A stretch of DNA of 20,375 bases. It comes from Betaproteobacteria bacterium. Its GTDB lineage: Bacteria > Pseudomonadota > Gammaproteobacteria > Burkholderiales > Burkholderiaceae_C. This document shows, piece after piece, positions 6,612 to 15,469 of the stretch; position 1 is the first letter of the stretch, and the number at the start of each line of letters is the position of its first letter. Both the position numbers and the translations under genes were made by a program. The notes beneath the pieces are model-generated. The model saw only the letters and a program-made list of their open reading frames with translations, ran no database searches and was not told where the DNA came from. Location of the stretch: the NCBI GenBank assembly GCA_025354965.1, contig JANXLW010000093.1, forward strand, positions 1 through 20,375, read 5' to 3'.

Positions 6612-8768
6612 ATGCATTTCAAACTTCGTCTGATTCCAGCGGCAACGGCAGCGGTTTTGCTGGTGGCCTGCGGCGGTGGGTCGAATCCGGCGCCGCCCGT
6701 CGTCTACACCCCATCCAGCGGCATTGCCGTGGATGGCTATCTCAAGTTCGCCAAGGTGGTTTGCGACACCAATGACAATGGACTGGTCGACGCCGCTGAG
6801 CCTGTCGTCTACACCTTGGGTAGCGCTGCTGACAGCGGCAAGTTCACTTTCCCGCAAGGCTGCACCCATGGGGTGATCGTCAGCGACGGAACCAATGCCG
6901 ACACCGGGCTCATGTTCACCGGTATGTTGATGGCGCCGGCTGGTGCCACGGTGGTCTCGCCCTTGACCACGCTGATGGCGCTAGGCATGACGCAGGCACA
7001 GGTGATCGCCGCGCTGGGTTTGCCAGCCAATACCGATCTGCTGCATACCGATCCTCTGGCACAAACCGACTTGACCCTGTTCAAGAAGGCGTTGGTAGTT
7101 CAGCAGCTGGTGCAAAAGAGCACCGAGCTGTTTGCCGGCTTGACCGGCTTGGCCGGTAGCGTGGTGATGCAGTCGGTTTACCAGGGATTGGCTGGCGCGT
7201 TTGCAACCGCCCTGAAAACCGGCAGCCCTTTGATTTCTTCGGGTGCAAACCCGGTGGTGAACGTCGCCGTAGTGCAATCCTTGTTGGCTTTGGCGGCGCA
7301 AGTTGGGCAACAGATTCTGGCCACCGGTTTGTTTGGCAGCGCAGCGCAGACCGCTTTGGCAGGGATTGACCTGAACGCCATGGCCGCCGTGGTTGCGCCT
7401 GCCATGCAGGTGCAGGCGCAAACCCTGTTGAGCGCCCCGCCAGCCACTTTGACTGCAAGCGCCACTGCAGCGCAAAGCAATACCTACATCACGGACTACC
7501 TCAAGAGCGTCAAGACTTCCTTTGTTGGAACACCCACTTCGGTGACTCTGGCGGCATTGACATCAAACCTGACACGCGACGTCACCAGTGGCACCAGCAG
7601 CATCGTCGCCGGTGCCTCCAGTACGGTGCTGCTCTCGTTTGACGAGGCGACGCCGGCATTTACCGGCATGGGTGCTTACGGTGGCGCTCTTCCCAGCGTA
7701 GATGCTGCGCCCGCAGGCGGCAGCGGCAATGCGCTCAAGATAGTAAAGCCGGTTAACCCGGGAACCACCTGGGGCGGCGTCTACTTTGGCACGGCAACCA
7801 TCCCGTTTACTGCCACACGGAAGAAAATTTCAGCACGCGTCTATTCAACCCAGGCCGCTTCGGTGATCAAGTTCAAGGTTGAAATTCCAGGCGGCTCCAA
7901 CGTAGAGATTGCCAGCGCGCCGACCGGTGCCGCCAACACCTGGAACACAGTGACCTGGGACTTCAGTGCGGTGGATATCACCAAGGCCTACCAGACCATT
8001 GCGATTACCCCGGACCCCGATGCAGTTACCAGCGGCCAGACCTATTACATTGACGACATCACGCTTTTGGGCGAGGCGGGAGCCTTCAGCGGCACCGATT
8101 ACCTCGCTGTCGCCGACAACGCGATCAGCCTGGTCGACCGTGGCACCACGTCAGTCTTTTCCATGACACAGTTCCAGACCAGCCCCGGTATTTCCGTCAA
8201 GTGGCCCATGTCCTCACCGGCCACGCTCAATGTGACGCTGGCCGAGGTGGGCAGTTTCAATTTGGCACCCGGGCAAAAGCTGACAGCAGCGGTACAGATT
8301 TCGGAAACTACCGCCAGCGGCAAAGGAGACGTCCGGGCCTACATTGACAACGTCAGTGTTTCCAAGACCGGCAACGCCATCACGATTTCTGTGCCATCAC
8401 CCGCCAGCGCCAAAGTCTACGGTGTGTCAAGCGACGGCCTCAAGAAGGCAGTGATTGACTTTGCCACGGGGGTTGCGGGGGTGCACAACGCGCTGACGAC
8501 CAGTGGTATCAACGCCATCCTGCTGGGCGACGTGGTCAACTACACGATTAACAATGTCAGCAATGATTTCACCGGCATCACCGGTCTGCGTGGTACCTAC
8601 AAGGTGTCGATCGTGGTGAGTGACCTGCCTTTGCGCAAAGCAGATGGCAGCCAGTTCAAACCATTGACCATCAGTGTGCCGACTACACTCGACGCAAGCG
8701 GTACGCCGACAGTCGTCAGGCCAGTGACCGGCTGGGGGCTTGAAGGGTATGTCACGCTGACGAATTGA
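6612..8768 (+). CDS. Large lipoprotein with EF-hand-like loop and a carbohydrate-binding-like domain
   Basis: The start is ATG 6612, with GGGAG at 6601-6605. The 718-residue protein has lipobox LVAC (Cys20) and a CGGGS tail. Residues 41-63 hold VDGYLKFAKVVC followed by an EF-hand-like calcium loop, DTNDNGLVDAAE. A helix-rich, Ala/Leu-rich region runs from about 95 to 300 and begins with VSPLTTLMALG. A beta-sandwich module at about 337-489 starts with LLSFDE, contains WGGVYFG and TWNTVTWDFS, and closes with YYIDDITLLG, the pattern of many calcium-dependent carbohydrate-binding modules. The C-terminal 230 residues are beta-rich and unassigned. No enzyme motif was found. It probably shares the upstream lipoprotein's transcript (61-base gap) and may be a second surface glucan-binding or scaffold protein. 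The function is inferred from context. Confidence 0.75.
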   Translation: MHFKLRLIPAATAAVLLVACGGGSNPAPPVVYTPSSGIAVDGYLKFAKVVCDTNDNGLVDAAEPVVYTLGSAADSGKFTFPQGCTHGVIVSDGTNADTGLMFTGMLMAPAGATVVSPLTTLMALGMTQAQVIAALGLPANTDLLHTDPLAQTDLTLFKKALVVQQLVQKSTELFAGLTGLAGSVVMQSVYQGLAGAFATALKTGSPLISSGANPVVNVAVVQSLLALAAQVGQQILATGLFGSAAQTALAGIDLNAMAAVVAPAMQVQAQTLLSAPPATLTASATAAQSNTYITDYLKSVKTSFVGTPTSVTLAALTSNLTRDVTSGTSSIVAGASSTVLLSFDEATPAFTGMGAYGGALPSVDAAPAGGSGNALKIVKPVNPGTTWGGVYFGTATIPFTATRKKISARVYSTQAASVIKFKVEIPGGSNVEIASAPTGAANTWNTVTWDFSAVDITKAYQTIAITPDPDAVTSGQTYYIDDITLLGEAGAFSGTDYLAVADNAISLVDRGTTSVFSMTQFQTSPGISVKWPMSSPATLNVTLAEVGSFNLAPGQKLTAAVQISETTASGKGDVRAYIDNVSVSKTGNAITISVPSPASAKVYGVSSDGLKKAVIDFATGVAGVHNALTTSGINAILLGDVVNYTINNVSNDFTGITGLRGTYKVSIVVSDLPLRKADGSQFKPLTISVPTTLDASGTPTVVRPVTGWGLEGYVTLTN

Positions 8769-8821
8769 CGTGCCAGGTGGGCAGCATCTTCCCACGCTGG
8801 TCTAACCAAGTGAGGGTGAAG

Positions 8822-9910
8822 ATGGTGTTTCGATTTGCTTTTGGTTTCGGGTGGCTGGCGTTCGCGTTGACGGTTGGCGCCGCCCCGCTGGACGCCCTCT
8901 TGACGGCTACCCCCGAACAAATCGCGTCGAGAGGCTATGTGGAATTGGGCACCGACCACATGAATCAGCGGCTCGATTTTCTCAATATCCGGGAAAGTGA
9001 TCCGCTGACGGCGGGCACCAAGGCGGGCGATTATCTGGGCGGCCATGTCAGTGCCGCTTTGCGTGCAGCCGATGGCGTGTGGTTGTCGGGCAGTCTGTGG
9101 AAACGTGCCATCAGCAATGCCACCGACACCTTTGACTACACGAGTTGGCAAGTGGCCGGGTTATACCGTTTCATGGAAGCCGATGGCAAAAGACCAGCCC
9201 TGGCGCTTCGTCTGGGAGCCTGGGGCACGCGCTCAGTGGCGACCGAGTCAACGGCACCGGTGACTGTGCCGGGCGCCATTTTGAACACAGTGAAGATCAC
9301 CGAGCCGGCTGATCGCCAGTTGCAGGCCGATTTGATTGGCACCTGGAAGCTCACGCCAACCACTGACGTCAGCGCCTTGCTAAGCGCGGGCAGCAGCAAA
9401 TTGTCGTATGGCGCACTGTCCGCCACCACCACACGCAACCTGTGCAACTACCAGCTCACTTTCAACGGCAACGACATCTTTGGCACGCTGGCCGAGCCGT
9501 GCAGCGCAACGGGCGGAGTGATCCAGCAGTTTTATGACCGCAGCGGTGACTACGGCGTCGATGTCGCCAGCGAGATTGCCTGGCATGGCTACTTCATCCA
9601 GGCGGGAATCAACAGCGCCTGGCGCAACGGCCCCTGGACGCTGCAGGGCGGCTACCTGTTTCATGTGGTCAAGCGCAATTTGGTGGATGACATTCTGGCG
9701 GCACGCAGCAAGCCGGTTTACACGCAAAACCATGGTCTGACATTGCAGGCTGATTACCGTTTCAATCCGCACCTGAGTGCTATTGCACGCGGACAGTACA
9801 GCAGCAATCTGTTTTTTGGCGAAATTCCGGTCACCTACAACAGCAGCACGTCAGACCGCTTTGGCAGTCGGTACACCTTGTTCACGCTCGGCTTGCGGGC
9901 CGATTTTTAG
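8822..9910 (+). CDS. Outer-membrane beta-barrel protein of unrecognised family
   Basis: The start is ATG 8822, with GAGGG at 8812-8816 five bases upstream. The 362-residue protein has a signal peptide ending near GAA|P (21/22). The remainder is made of amphipathic strands (for example GVWLSGSLWKRAI, SWQVAGLYRFM and WTLQGGYLFHVV) and ends in LGLRADF, a C-terminal phenylalanine signature for outer-membrane insertion. Two cysteines, C208 and C227, flank a probable external loop and could form a disulfide. It lies 53 bases after the second lipoprotein gene and 94 bases before gspG. It may be an oligosaccharide channel of the glucan locus. A role tied to the T2SS is an alternative. I do not recognise the family. 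Confidence 0.7.
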   Translation: MVFRFAFGFGWLAFALTVGAAPLDALLTATPEQIASRGYVELGTDHMNQRLDFLNIRESDPLTAGTKAGDYLGGHVSAALRAADGVWLSGSLWKRAISNATDTFDYTSWQVAGLYRFMEADGKRPALALRLGAWGTRSVATESTAPVTVPGAILNTVKITEPADRQLQADLIGTWKLTPTTDVSALLSAGSSKLSYGALSATTTRNLCNYQLTFNGNDIFGTLAEPCSATGGVIQQFYDRSGDYGVDVASEIAWHGYFIQAGINSAWRNGPWTLQGGYLFHVVKRNLVDDILAARSKPVYTQNHGLTLQADYRFNPHLSAIARGQYSSNLFFGEIPVTYNSSTSDRFGSRYTLFTLGLRADF

Positions 9911-10004
9911 ACAGAGTCGTTAGAATTCCACTTGCTTTGATGCCTGGCGAGTGGTCCGGCACAGGCTGATCAAATACGCCAGCAAGGTAGAAGTGAGCCA
10001 ACCC

Positions 10005-10448
10005 ATGAAAACAAATTCTTCAACATTTAGCCGCCTTGTTCAACGCGGCTTCACCCTGATCGAACTGATGGTGGTGCTGTTGATCATCGGCGTGCTGGCG
10101 GCGCTGATTGTGCCCAACGTGCTGGACCGGGCCGACGATGCGCGCGTCACGGCAGCCAAGACCGACGTCAACAACCTGATGCAGGCGCTCAAGCTCTACA
10201 AACTCGACAACCAGCGCTACCCGACGGCCGAGCAGGGTTTGCAGGCCTTGCTGACCAAGCCGACCGCCCCGCCGGTGCCGCCCAACTGGAAACCTTACCT
10301 CGACCAGCTGCCCAACGACCCTTGGGGCAAACCTTATGTTTACATCAATCCCGGCGTCAAGGGCGAAGTCGACGTGATGTCTTTCGGCGCCGACGGACAG
10401 GCCGGTGGCGAGGGCAAAAATGCAGACATCGGTAGTTGGCAGCCCTAG
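10005..10448 (+). CDS. gspG: T2SS major pseudopilin GspG
   Basis: GspG is the main subunit of the periplasmic pseudopilus that pushes folded substrates through the secretin. The 147-residue length is normal. The prepilin peptidase site is RG|FTLIELMVV, with Phe16 as +1 and Glu20 as +5, followed by a hydrophobic helix. The motif DNQRYPTAEQGLQALL and the C-terminal calcium-site region (GADGQAGGEGKNADIGSW) are diagnostic. ATG 10005 was chosen because it gives the usual short leader; the frame also opens at GTG 9951. The ribosome-binding site is weak. It is the first gene of the gsp operon and overlaps gspH by 29 bases. No clear promoter was found in the 94 bases upstream, so read-through from the glucan cluster is possible. 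Confidence 0.96.
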   Translation: MKTNSSTFSRLVQRGFTLIELMVVLLIIGVLAALIVPNVLDRADDARVTAAKTDVNNLMQALKLYKLDNQRYPTAEQGLQALLTKPTAPPVPPNWKPYLDQLPNDPWGKPYVYINPGVKGEVDVMSFGADGQAGGEGKNADIGSWQP

Positions 10449-10902
10449 GCGCAGCAGCCTTTGGCACAGTGCCGGGTTCACGCTACTGGAGTTGCTGGTG
10501 GTGTTGGCCATCGTAGCCATGGTCACCGCCGGTGTTGGCTTGGCGATGCGCGACTCGTCACAGGTGCTGCTTGAGCGCGACGCCCAGCGTCTGGCCGCCT
10601 TGCTGGAGTCTGCCAGAGCGCGCTCACGCGTGACCGGCATGCCGGTGCGTTGGCATGCCAGTGCCGCCGGCTTTACTTTTGAGGGCCTGGCGCCTTCCGA
10701 GCTGCCAGAGCAATGGCTGGACAGGGACACCTCTGTGGCGGGCGACGGTGCAGCCACCGGCGCTGTTACTTTATCGCTAGGCCCCGAGCCCATCATTGGT
10801 CCGCAAGAACTGGTGCTGATCTCAAGCAGTCAACCCGGCAAAAGTGTCCGACTGGCGACCGACGGCGTACGTCCTTTTGCAGTGCAACCGGCGCAGCCGT
10901 AG
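10420..10902 (+). CDS. gspH: T2SS minor pseudopilin GspH
   Basis: The 160-residue minor pseudopilin has an AG|FTLLELLVVLAIVAM cleavage and helix motif (Phe20 +1, Glu24 +5), followed by the beta-rich GspH domain with a DAQRLAALLESARARS helix. ATG 10420 is preceded by GAGGG at 10410-10414, five bases away. The start lies 29 bases inside gspG in another frame, so it depends on translation through the gspG end. GspH links the pseudopilus shaft to the I-J-K tip complex. Confidence 0.93.
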   Translation: MQTSVVGSPRRSSLWHSAGFTLLELLVVLAIVAMVTAGVGLAMRDSSQVLLERDAQRLAALLESARARSRVTGMPVRWHASAAGFTFEGLAPSELPEQWLDRDTSVAGDGAATGAVTLSLGPEPIIGPQELVLISSSQPGKSVRLATDGVRPFAVQPAQP

Positions 10903-10910
10903 CAGTGCTT

Positions 10911-11264
10911 ATGAAGCAGCGTGGATTTACCCTGATTGAGGTGTTGGTGGCGTTGGGCATTGTGGCCATTACCCTGATGGCGGGTTTGCAGGCGACGGCC
11001 GCTCTGACGCGCCAGGCGCAACGCCAGTCGGACTTTTTGCTGGCTCAGACGTGTGCCGAGAATGAACTTATCAAGGTGCGCCTGACCCGGCAGATGCCGG
11101 GTGTCGGTGACAGCAGCGTCGCCTGTGAGCAGGCCGGGCAGGTGTTCACCGTGGCCATGTCCGTGCGCCCTACACCGAACCCGAATTTTCGTCGCCTCGA
11201 TGCGCAAGTGCTGACTGGTGAGACCCCGGTGCTGCGGCTGTCCACGGTGGTGGGAAGGTATTGA
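10911..11264 (+). CDS. gspI: T2SS minor pseudopilin GspI
   Basis: The 117-residue protein has a very short leader, RG|FTLIEVLVALGIVAIT (Phe6 +1, Glu10 +5), and the GspI features CAENELIKVRL and an RRLDAQV-type C-terminal strand. It forms the tip complex core with GspJ and GspK. ATG 10911 lies eight bases after the gspH stop. A GTG at 10905 is an alternative start. Confidence 0.93.
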   Translation: MKQRGFTLIEVLVALGIVAITLMAGLQATAALTRQAQRQSDFLLAQTCAENELIKVRLTRQMPGVGDSSVACEQAGQVFTVAMSVRPTPNPNFRRLDAQVLTGETPVLRLSTVVGRY

Positions 11265-11944
11265 TGAAAAAGCATCTGTCTGCGTCGCGCCGGATTGGCG
11301 GTTTTACGCTGATCGAGTTGCTGGTGGCGATTGGCCTGATGGCGCTGATGGCCGCCTTGAGCTGGCGTGGTCTGGACGGCATGACACGCGCGCAGTCGCG
11401 GATGCGCCAGCACTCTGACGAAGTATTGGCTTTGCAGGCCGGGCTGGCGCAGTGGGGGGCTGACCTTGACGCCATCGCACCACAACCCAACAGCCCGAGC
11501 CTGGATTGGGATGGTCGTTCACTGCGCATCCTGCGCCGTGGCATGACCACCCCGGGTGAAGGGTTGAGGGTGGTGGCATGGTCGCGTCGCGTCATTGATG
11601 GCAGCGGTCAGTGGCTGCGCTGGCAGTCGGCGCCATTGACAACTCGCGGTGAACTGAAATTGGCGTGGCAAAACGCTTCCCTGTGGGCACAAAATGCCGG
11701 TGCTGAAGAGCGCAAGCACGAGGTGCGCCTGGCGCCTATCGATCAGTGGCAAATTTATTACTACCGCGCCGATGCGTGGAGCAATCCACTGTCCAGCGAA
11801 GGCGCGGCACCGGCCACCCCGGTGGTGGGTGCCTCCGTGATTCCAGACGGTGTCCGTCTGGTGTTGACACTGGCACCGGGTCAAGCCATCAGTGGCAGCG
11901 TGACGCGCGACTGGTTGCGACCCAGCGTTGGGGGTGGCAAATGA
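11264..11944 (+). CDS. gspJ: T2SS minor pseudopilin GspJ
   Basis: The 226-residue protein has a GG|FTLIELLVAIGLMALM prepilin motif (Phe14 +1, Glu18 +5). The segment SWRGLDGMTRAQ and the WLRWQSAPL beta region are typical of GspJ. ATG 11264 shares one base with the gspI stop and is preceded by GGGAAGG at 11252-11258, five bases away. A TTG at 11261 is the alternative start. It joins GspI and GspK at the pseudopilus tip. Confidence 0.93.
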   Translation: MKKHLSASRRIGGFTLIELLVAIGLMALMAALSWRGLDGMTRAQSRMRQHSDEVLALQAGLAQWGADLDAIAPQPNSPSLDWDGRSLRILRRGMTTPGEGLRVVAWSRRVIDGSGQWLRWQSAPLTTRGELKLAWQNASLWAQNAGAEERKHEVRLAPIDQWQIYYYRADAWSNPLSSEGAAPATPVVGASVIPDGVRLVLTLAPGQAISGSVTRDWLRPSVGGGK

Positions 11945-12909
11945 AGCGCCTGAAATGGCCGCAACAGCGTGGCGCCGCCATTTTGACCGCCATGCTAACG
12001 GTGGTGCTGGTAGCCACGCTTGCCTCAACCACCCTGTGGCAGCAGTGGCGCGGTGTCGAGGTCGAGGCGGCGGAGCGCAGCCGCACCCAGTCGGCCTGGG
12101 TTCTGACCGGTGCACTGGATTGGGCCAGGCTGATCCTGATCGAAGACGCACGCAAGGGCGGCGCCGACCATTTGGCCGAACCGTGGGCGGTGCCACTGGA
12201 GCAAGCCCGCTTGTCCACATTTTTGGCCGCCGACCGCAGTGATGCGCTGGCGGCCGACGACACGCAGGACGCTTTCCTGTCCGGCCAGATCGTCGATTTG
12301 CAAAGCAAGCTGAACATCGCCAATCTGGTCATGGACGGAAAAGTCCACGAACCCAGCCGACTTGTCTTTGCCCGACTTTTTGATCTCTTGAACTTGCCTG
12401 CCAGCGAGCTTGCCGTCATGGCAGACAACTTGCGCCTGGCGCAAAGCAGCAGCGCCGAAGACAGTGCCAACAGCACGGTACCGTTGTTGCCGCAAGACCC
12501 GGACCAGTTGGCTTGGGTCGGTTTGTCGGCATCGACCATTGCCCGGTTGCGACCTTTCGTCACCGTCTTGCCGATGCGTACACCGGTCAATCTGAACACC
12601 GCTACAGCGGAGGTGATTTACGCCTGTGTGGAGGCATTTGAGCTGGCCGATGCCAACCGCCTGGTGCGCACCCGCAACACGTCGCACTTCACATCGCTGG
12701 CTGATGTCAGGAAAGCTGGCGGCAATGCTGCCGCGCAGTTCAATGACGGCCAACACAGCGTGACCACTCATTTCTTTGAAGTTCGCGGCAAGTTGCAGGT
12801 CGACCAGACCACGGTGCAAGAACAAACTGTGGTGCAGAGAGACGGCCTGGATGTCAAAACTTTATGGCGCCGGCGCGGCGTGGTGCAGATGCCGGCGCCC
12901 CTACAATAA
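11941..12909 (+). CDS. gspK: T2SS tip pseudopilin GspK
   Basis: The 322-residue protein has a RG|AAILTAMLTVVLVATLAS N-terminus. Position +5 is Thr16 rather than Glu, the normal exception for GspK, which caps the pseudopilus and needs no neighbour contact there. The large globular domain includes DLQSKLNIANL, a helix-hairpin region around MRTPVNLNTATAEVIYA, and FTSLADV, all typical of the family. ATG 11941 overlaps the gspJ stop by four bases (ATGA). Confidence 0.93.
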   Translation: MKRLKWPQQRGAAILTAMLTVVLVATLASTTLWQQWRGVEVEAAERSRTQSAWVLTGALDWARLILIEDARKGGADHLAEPWAVPLEQARLSTFLAADRSDALAADDTQDAFLSGQIVDLQSKLNIANLVMDGKVHEPSRLVFARLFDLLNLPASELAVMADNLRLAQSSSAEDSANSTVPLLPQDPDQLAWVGLSASTIARLRPFVTVLPMRTPVNLNTATAEVIYACVEAFELADANRLVRTRNTSHFTSLADVRKAGGNAAAQFNDGQHSVTTHFFEVRGKLQVDQTTVQEQTVVQRDGLDVKTLWRRRGVVQMPAPLQ

Positions 12910-12925
12910 CGGCTGAGATCCGCGC

Positions 12926-14152
12926 ATGACCACCCTTATCGTTACCCTCATCACAGAGCCGGCCGACGCCAGTGCGTTGTACGACTATCTGCTGACAGCG
13001 GACGGTAGCTCGGTTGCAGAGCAGTCGCGCGCACCGCTGGCACTGTTGCCAATGGCGGGCAATGTAAGTGATGTGGTGGCGCTGGTGCCCGCGCGCAAGC
13101 TGTCCTGGCATCAGGTCCAGTTGCCCAAAGGAAGTCTGGGGCGCAATCTTTTTCAGGATGGTGGTGCCCTCCGTTTGCGGGCAGTGCTGGAAGGGCTGCT
13201 GGAAGACTATCTGCTGGACGAGACGGCGCAACTTCACTTTGCAGTAGAGCCACAAGCCCGCGACGACGTGCCGGTCTGGGTGGCTGTGTGTGACCGGGCC
13301 TGGTTGCGTGCTGCACTGCAGGCACTGGAACAGTCGGGGCGACCGGTCAGTCGCATCGTGCCTGAGTTTGCGCCTGATTCATTGCCTGACGCGCTCTATG
13401 TCATGGGTGAGCCGGAGCAGGCACATATGGTTTTCTCGGCTGATGGGGCGGTAACGGTGTGGCCCCTGTCGGCAGCGTCGGTGGCACTTTTGAGTTGGCC
13501 CGAGTCGAGCAGCATTGTGGCCGAACCGGCGGTGGCGGCTTTGACCGAACAGTTGTTCAAACGCACCGTTACGCTGCAACAGGTTGGGCAACGCCGCCTG
13601 CAGGCCGCGCAGTCTGCCTGGGACCTGGCGCAGTTCGATTTGGTGAATTCAAGCAGCGCCAGAACCTGGAAGCGCGTGTCGGAATCAGTGAGCAACTTGC
13701 TGCGCGCACCACGCTGGCGAGCTGCCCGGGTTGCATTTGTGGCACTGTTGCTCGTCAACCTGGTTGGCTTGAACGCCTGGGCCTGGAAAGAGCAGTCCCG
13801 GCTTAACGCCCAACGCGCCGCGATTCGCGACCTGCTGATCAGCACATTCCCCAATGTGCGGGTGGTGGTCGATGCTCCGATCCAGATGGCCAAGGAAGTG
13901 GCTGCTTTGCAACAGGCCAGCGGCGCCTCGTCGGGTCGCGACCTGGACGTCATGATGGGCACAGTTGGGGTTTTAATTCCGGCCAACACGACGCCCACGG
14001 CCATTGAGTATGCGGCCGGTGAGTTGCGCTTGAAAGGGCTCGCGCTAAAACCGACGGCCGCAGCTGCGATATCTTTTATGCTCAAACCCAAAGGCTATAT
14101 GGCCAACGTCGAGGGCGACGCCCTGGTGGTCAAACAGGTGTCTGAACCATGA
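12926..14152 (+). CDS. gspL: T2SS inner-membrane platform protein GspL
   Basis: The 408-residue bitopic protein has a cytoplasmic actin-like domain (about 1-265) that recruits the ATPase GspE, one transmembrane helix near 269-287 (VAFVALLLVNLVGLNAWAW), and a periplasmic ferredoxin-like domain to the end. The segment VPARKLSWHQVQLPKG is the conserved GspL strand. ATG 12926 lies 16 bases after gspK with only a weak ribosome-binding site. Its stop overlaps the gspM start by four bases, matching the known L-M partnership. Confidence 0.9.
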   Translation: MTTLIVTLITEPADASALYDYLLTADGSSVAEQSRAPLALLPMAGNVSDVVALVPARKLSWHQVQLPKGSLGRNLFQDGGALRLRAVLEGLLEDYLLDETAQLHFAVEPQARDDVPVWVAVCDRAWLRAALQALEQSGRPVSRIVPEFAPDSLPDALYVMGEPEQAHMVFSADGAVTVWPLSAASVALLSWPESSSIVAEPAVAALTEQLFKRTVTLQQVGQRRLQAAQSAWDLAQFDLVNSSSARTWKRVSESVSNLLRAPRWRAARVAFVALLLVNLVGLNAWAWKEQSRLNAQRAAIRDLLISTFPNVRVVVDAPIQMAKEVAALQQASGASSGRDLDVMMGTVGVLIPANTTPTAIEYAAGELRLKGLALKPTAAAAISFMLKPKGYMANVEGDALVVKQVSEP

Positions 14153-14637
14153 AATTGCCGGCCATTGTTGCGCAGCGCTGGAGCGCTGCTTCACCGCGCG
14201 AGAAGCAAATGCTGCTGGCAGCACTGGCGCTGGTTTTGGGCGCCTTTTTATGGTGGGTCATGCTGGCGCCGGCCCTGGCCACATTGCGTGCCGCCGACGG
14301 TCAACGCCGTTTGCTTGAAGCTCAGCTGCAACAGATGCAGCGGATGCAAGCGCAGGCAAAAACTTTCCAAGCCCAACCCCGGATCGCATTCGAGGACGCG
14401 CGGCGCCTGCTGGAAGCCTCCATGAAACCTTTGGGTACCACGGCACAACTGGTGCTGGTCGGTGAGCGTGCCACCGTCACATTCAAAGGTGCCTCGGCCG
14501 ACGCCGTGGCCCAGTGGTTGGTTCAAGTGCGCCTGAATGCGCGCAGTGTTCCGACCGAGGCTCGCCTGCTGCGCAGCGCCGCTGGCACCTGGGATGGCAC
14601 GCTGGCGTTGAACTTTGGCGCGCCGCCGGCTCGCTAG
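14149..14637 (+). CDS. gspM: T2SS inner-membrane protein GspM
   Basis: The 162-residue protein has a short cytoplasmic tail with SPREKQML, one transmembrane helix at about 21-43, a coiled-coil-like stretch (LLEAQLQQMQRMQAQAKTF) and a small periplasmic domain. The SxREx and helix layout is typical of GspM, which stabilises GspL. The start overlaps the gspL stop (ATGA). Confidence 0.9.
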   Translation: MKLPAIVAQRWSAASPREKQMLLAALALVLGAFLWWVMLAPALATLRAADGQRRLLEAQLQQMQRMQAQAKTFQAQPRIAFEDARRLLEASMKPLGTTAQLVLVGERATVTFKGASADAVAQWLVQVRLNARSVPTEARLLRSAAGTWDGTLALNFGAPPAR

Positions 14638-14657
14638 GGCAAGGCACCGCTCGAACC

Positions 14658-15464
14658 ATGTCACGCAGTTCAGCAACGCCACCAGCCAGACATCAACTGC
14701 GCGCACCATGGTCGTGGTGTCTGGCCGGAGCACTGCTCGGGTTGCTGCTGACGACGCTGCTGAATGCGCCTGCCCACTGGCTCACGGCGGCTTTGCAACA
14801 GGGCATGGGCGGGCGTGTTGTTTTTGAAGATGCCAGGGGAACCGTGTGGGATGGCTCGACCCGATTGGTGTTGGCCGGCGGTGCTGGCAGCACCGATGCC
14901 GCCACCTTGCCTGGTCGATTGACCTGGCTCATTCGGCCCCACTGGTCGGGGCTGACGGCTGATCTGCACGCTGACTGCTGTACCCAGCAGCCTTGGCGCT
15001 GGGCCTTGCTGCCGCGCTGGGGTGGTGCCAGACTGGTGCTGACGGACGGCTTGTCGCAATGGCCCGCGCAATGGCTTACCGGGCTCGGTACGCCATGGAA
15101 CACGGTGCAGGCGGAGGGCCAGCTGAACCTGTCAACGCAAGGGCTGGTTTTGGAATGGGCGTTCGGACACCTGTTGATTGCGGGACGGGCCCAGCTTGAT
15201 GCCACGCAAATATCGTCGCGCCTGTCCACGCTCAAACCAATGGGCAGCTATCGCTTCACATTGCTGGGTGGCGCAACCACCAGCCTGACGCTGGAAACGC
15301 TGGAGGGCAGTCTACAATTGTCAGGCAGCGGTCAGTGGGTGGGGGCGAAGCTCCGGTTTGAGGGGCTCGCCAGCGCCGCGCCTGAGCGTCTTGACGCTTT
15401 GTCTAATCTTCTGAACATCATCGGGCGTCGCGACGGCGCGCGCGCCATCATCAAAGTGGGTTGA
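14658..15464 (+). CDS. gspN: T2SS protein GspN
   Basis: The 268-residue protein has one N-terminal transmembrane helix (about 19-36) and a periplasmic beta-rich part. The segments LLNAPAHWL, ARGTVWDGS, GRLTWLIRP and GQLNLSTQG match the GspN family. GspN is an accessory inner-membrane component found in only some T2SS clusters and its exact role is poorly known. ATG 14658 lies 20 bases after the gspM stop. Confidence 0.87.
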   Translation: MSRSSATPPARHQLRAPWSWCLAGALLGLLLTTLLNAPAHWLTAALQQGMGGRVVFEDARGTVWDGSTRLVLAGGAGSTDAATLPGRLTWLIRPHWSGLTADLHADCCTQQPWRWALLPRWGGARLVLTDGLSQWPAQWLTGLGTPWNTVQAEGQLNLSTQGLVLEWAFGHLLIAGRAQLDATQISSRLSTLKPMGSYRFTLLGGATTSLTLETLEGSLQLSGSGQWVGAKLRFEGLASAAPERLDALSNLLNIIGRRDGARAIIKVG

Positions 15465-15469
15465 ACCGT

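Noticed and set aside
8769..8800. Imperfect hairpin after the second lipoprotein gene as a terminator
   Set aside because: The stem is only two short 4-bp blocks with mismatches and no U-tract follows.
10020..10796. Minus-strand open frame (258 codons) opposite gspG and gspH
   Set aside because: The plus strand encodes two clear pseudopilins there; the antisense product is low-complexity with no family features.
11519..12825. Several overlapping open frames of 230-270 codons opposite gspJ and gspK
   Set aside because: Their products are Arg/Ala/Pro-rich shadow translations of GC-rich genes, without start signals.
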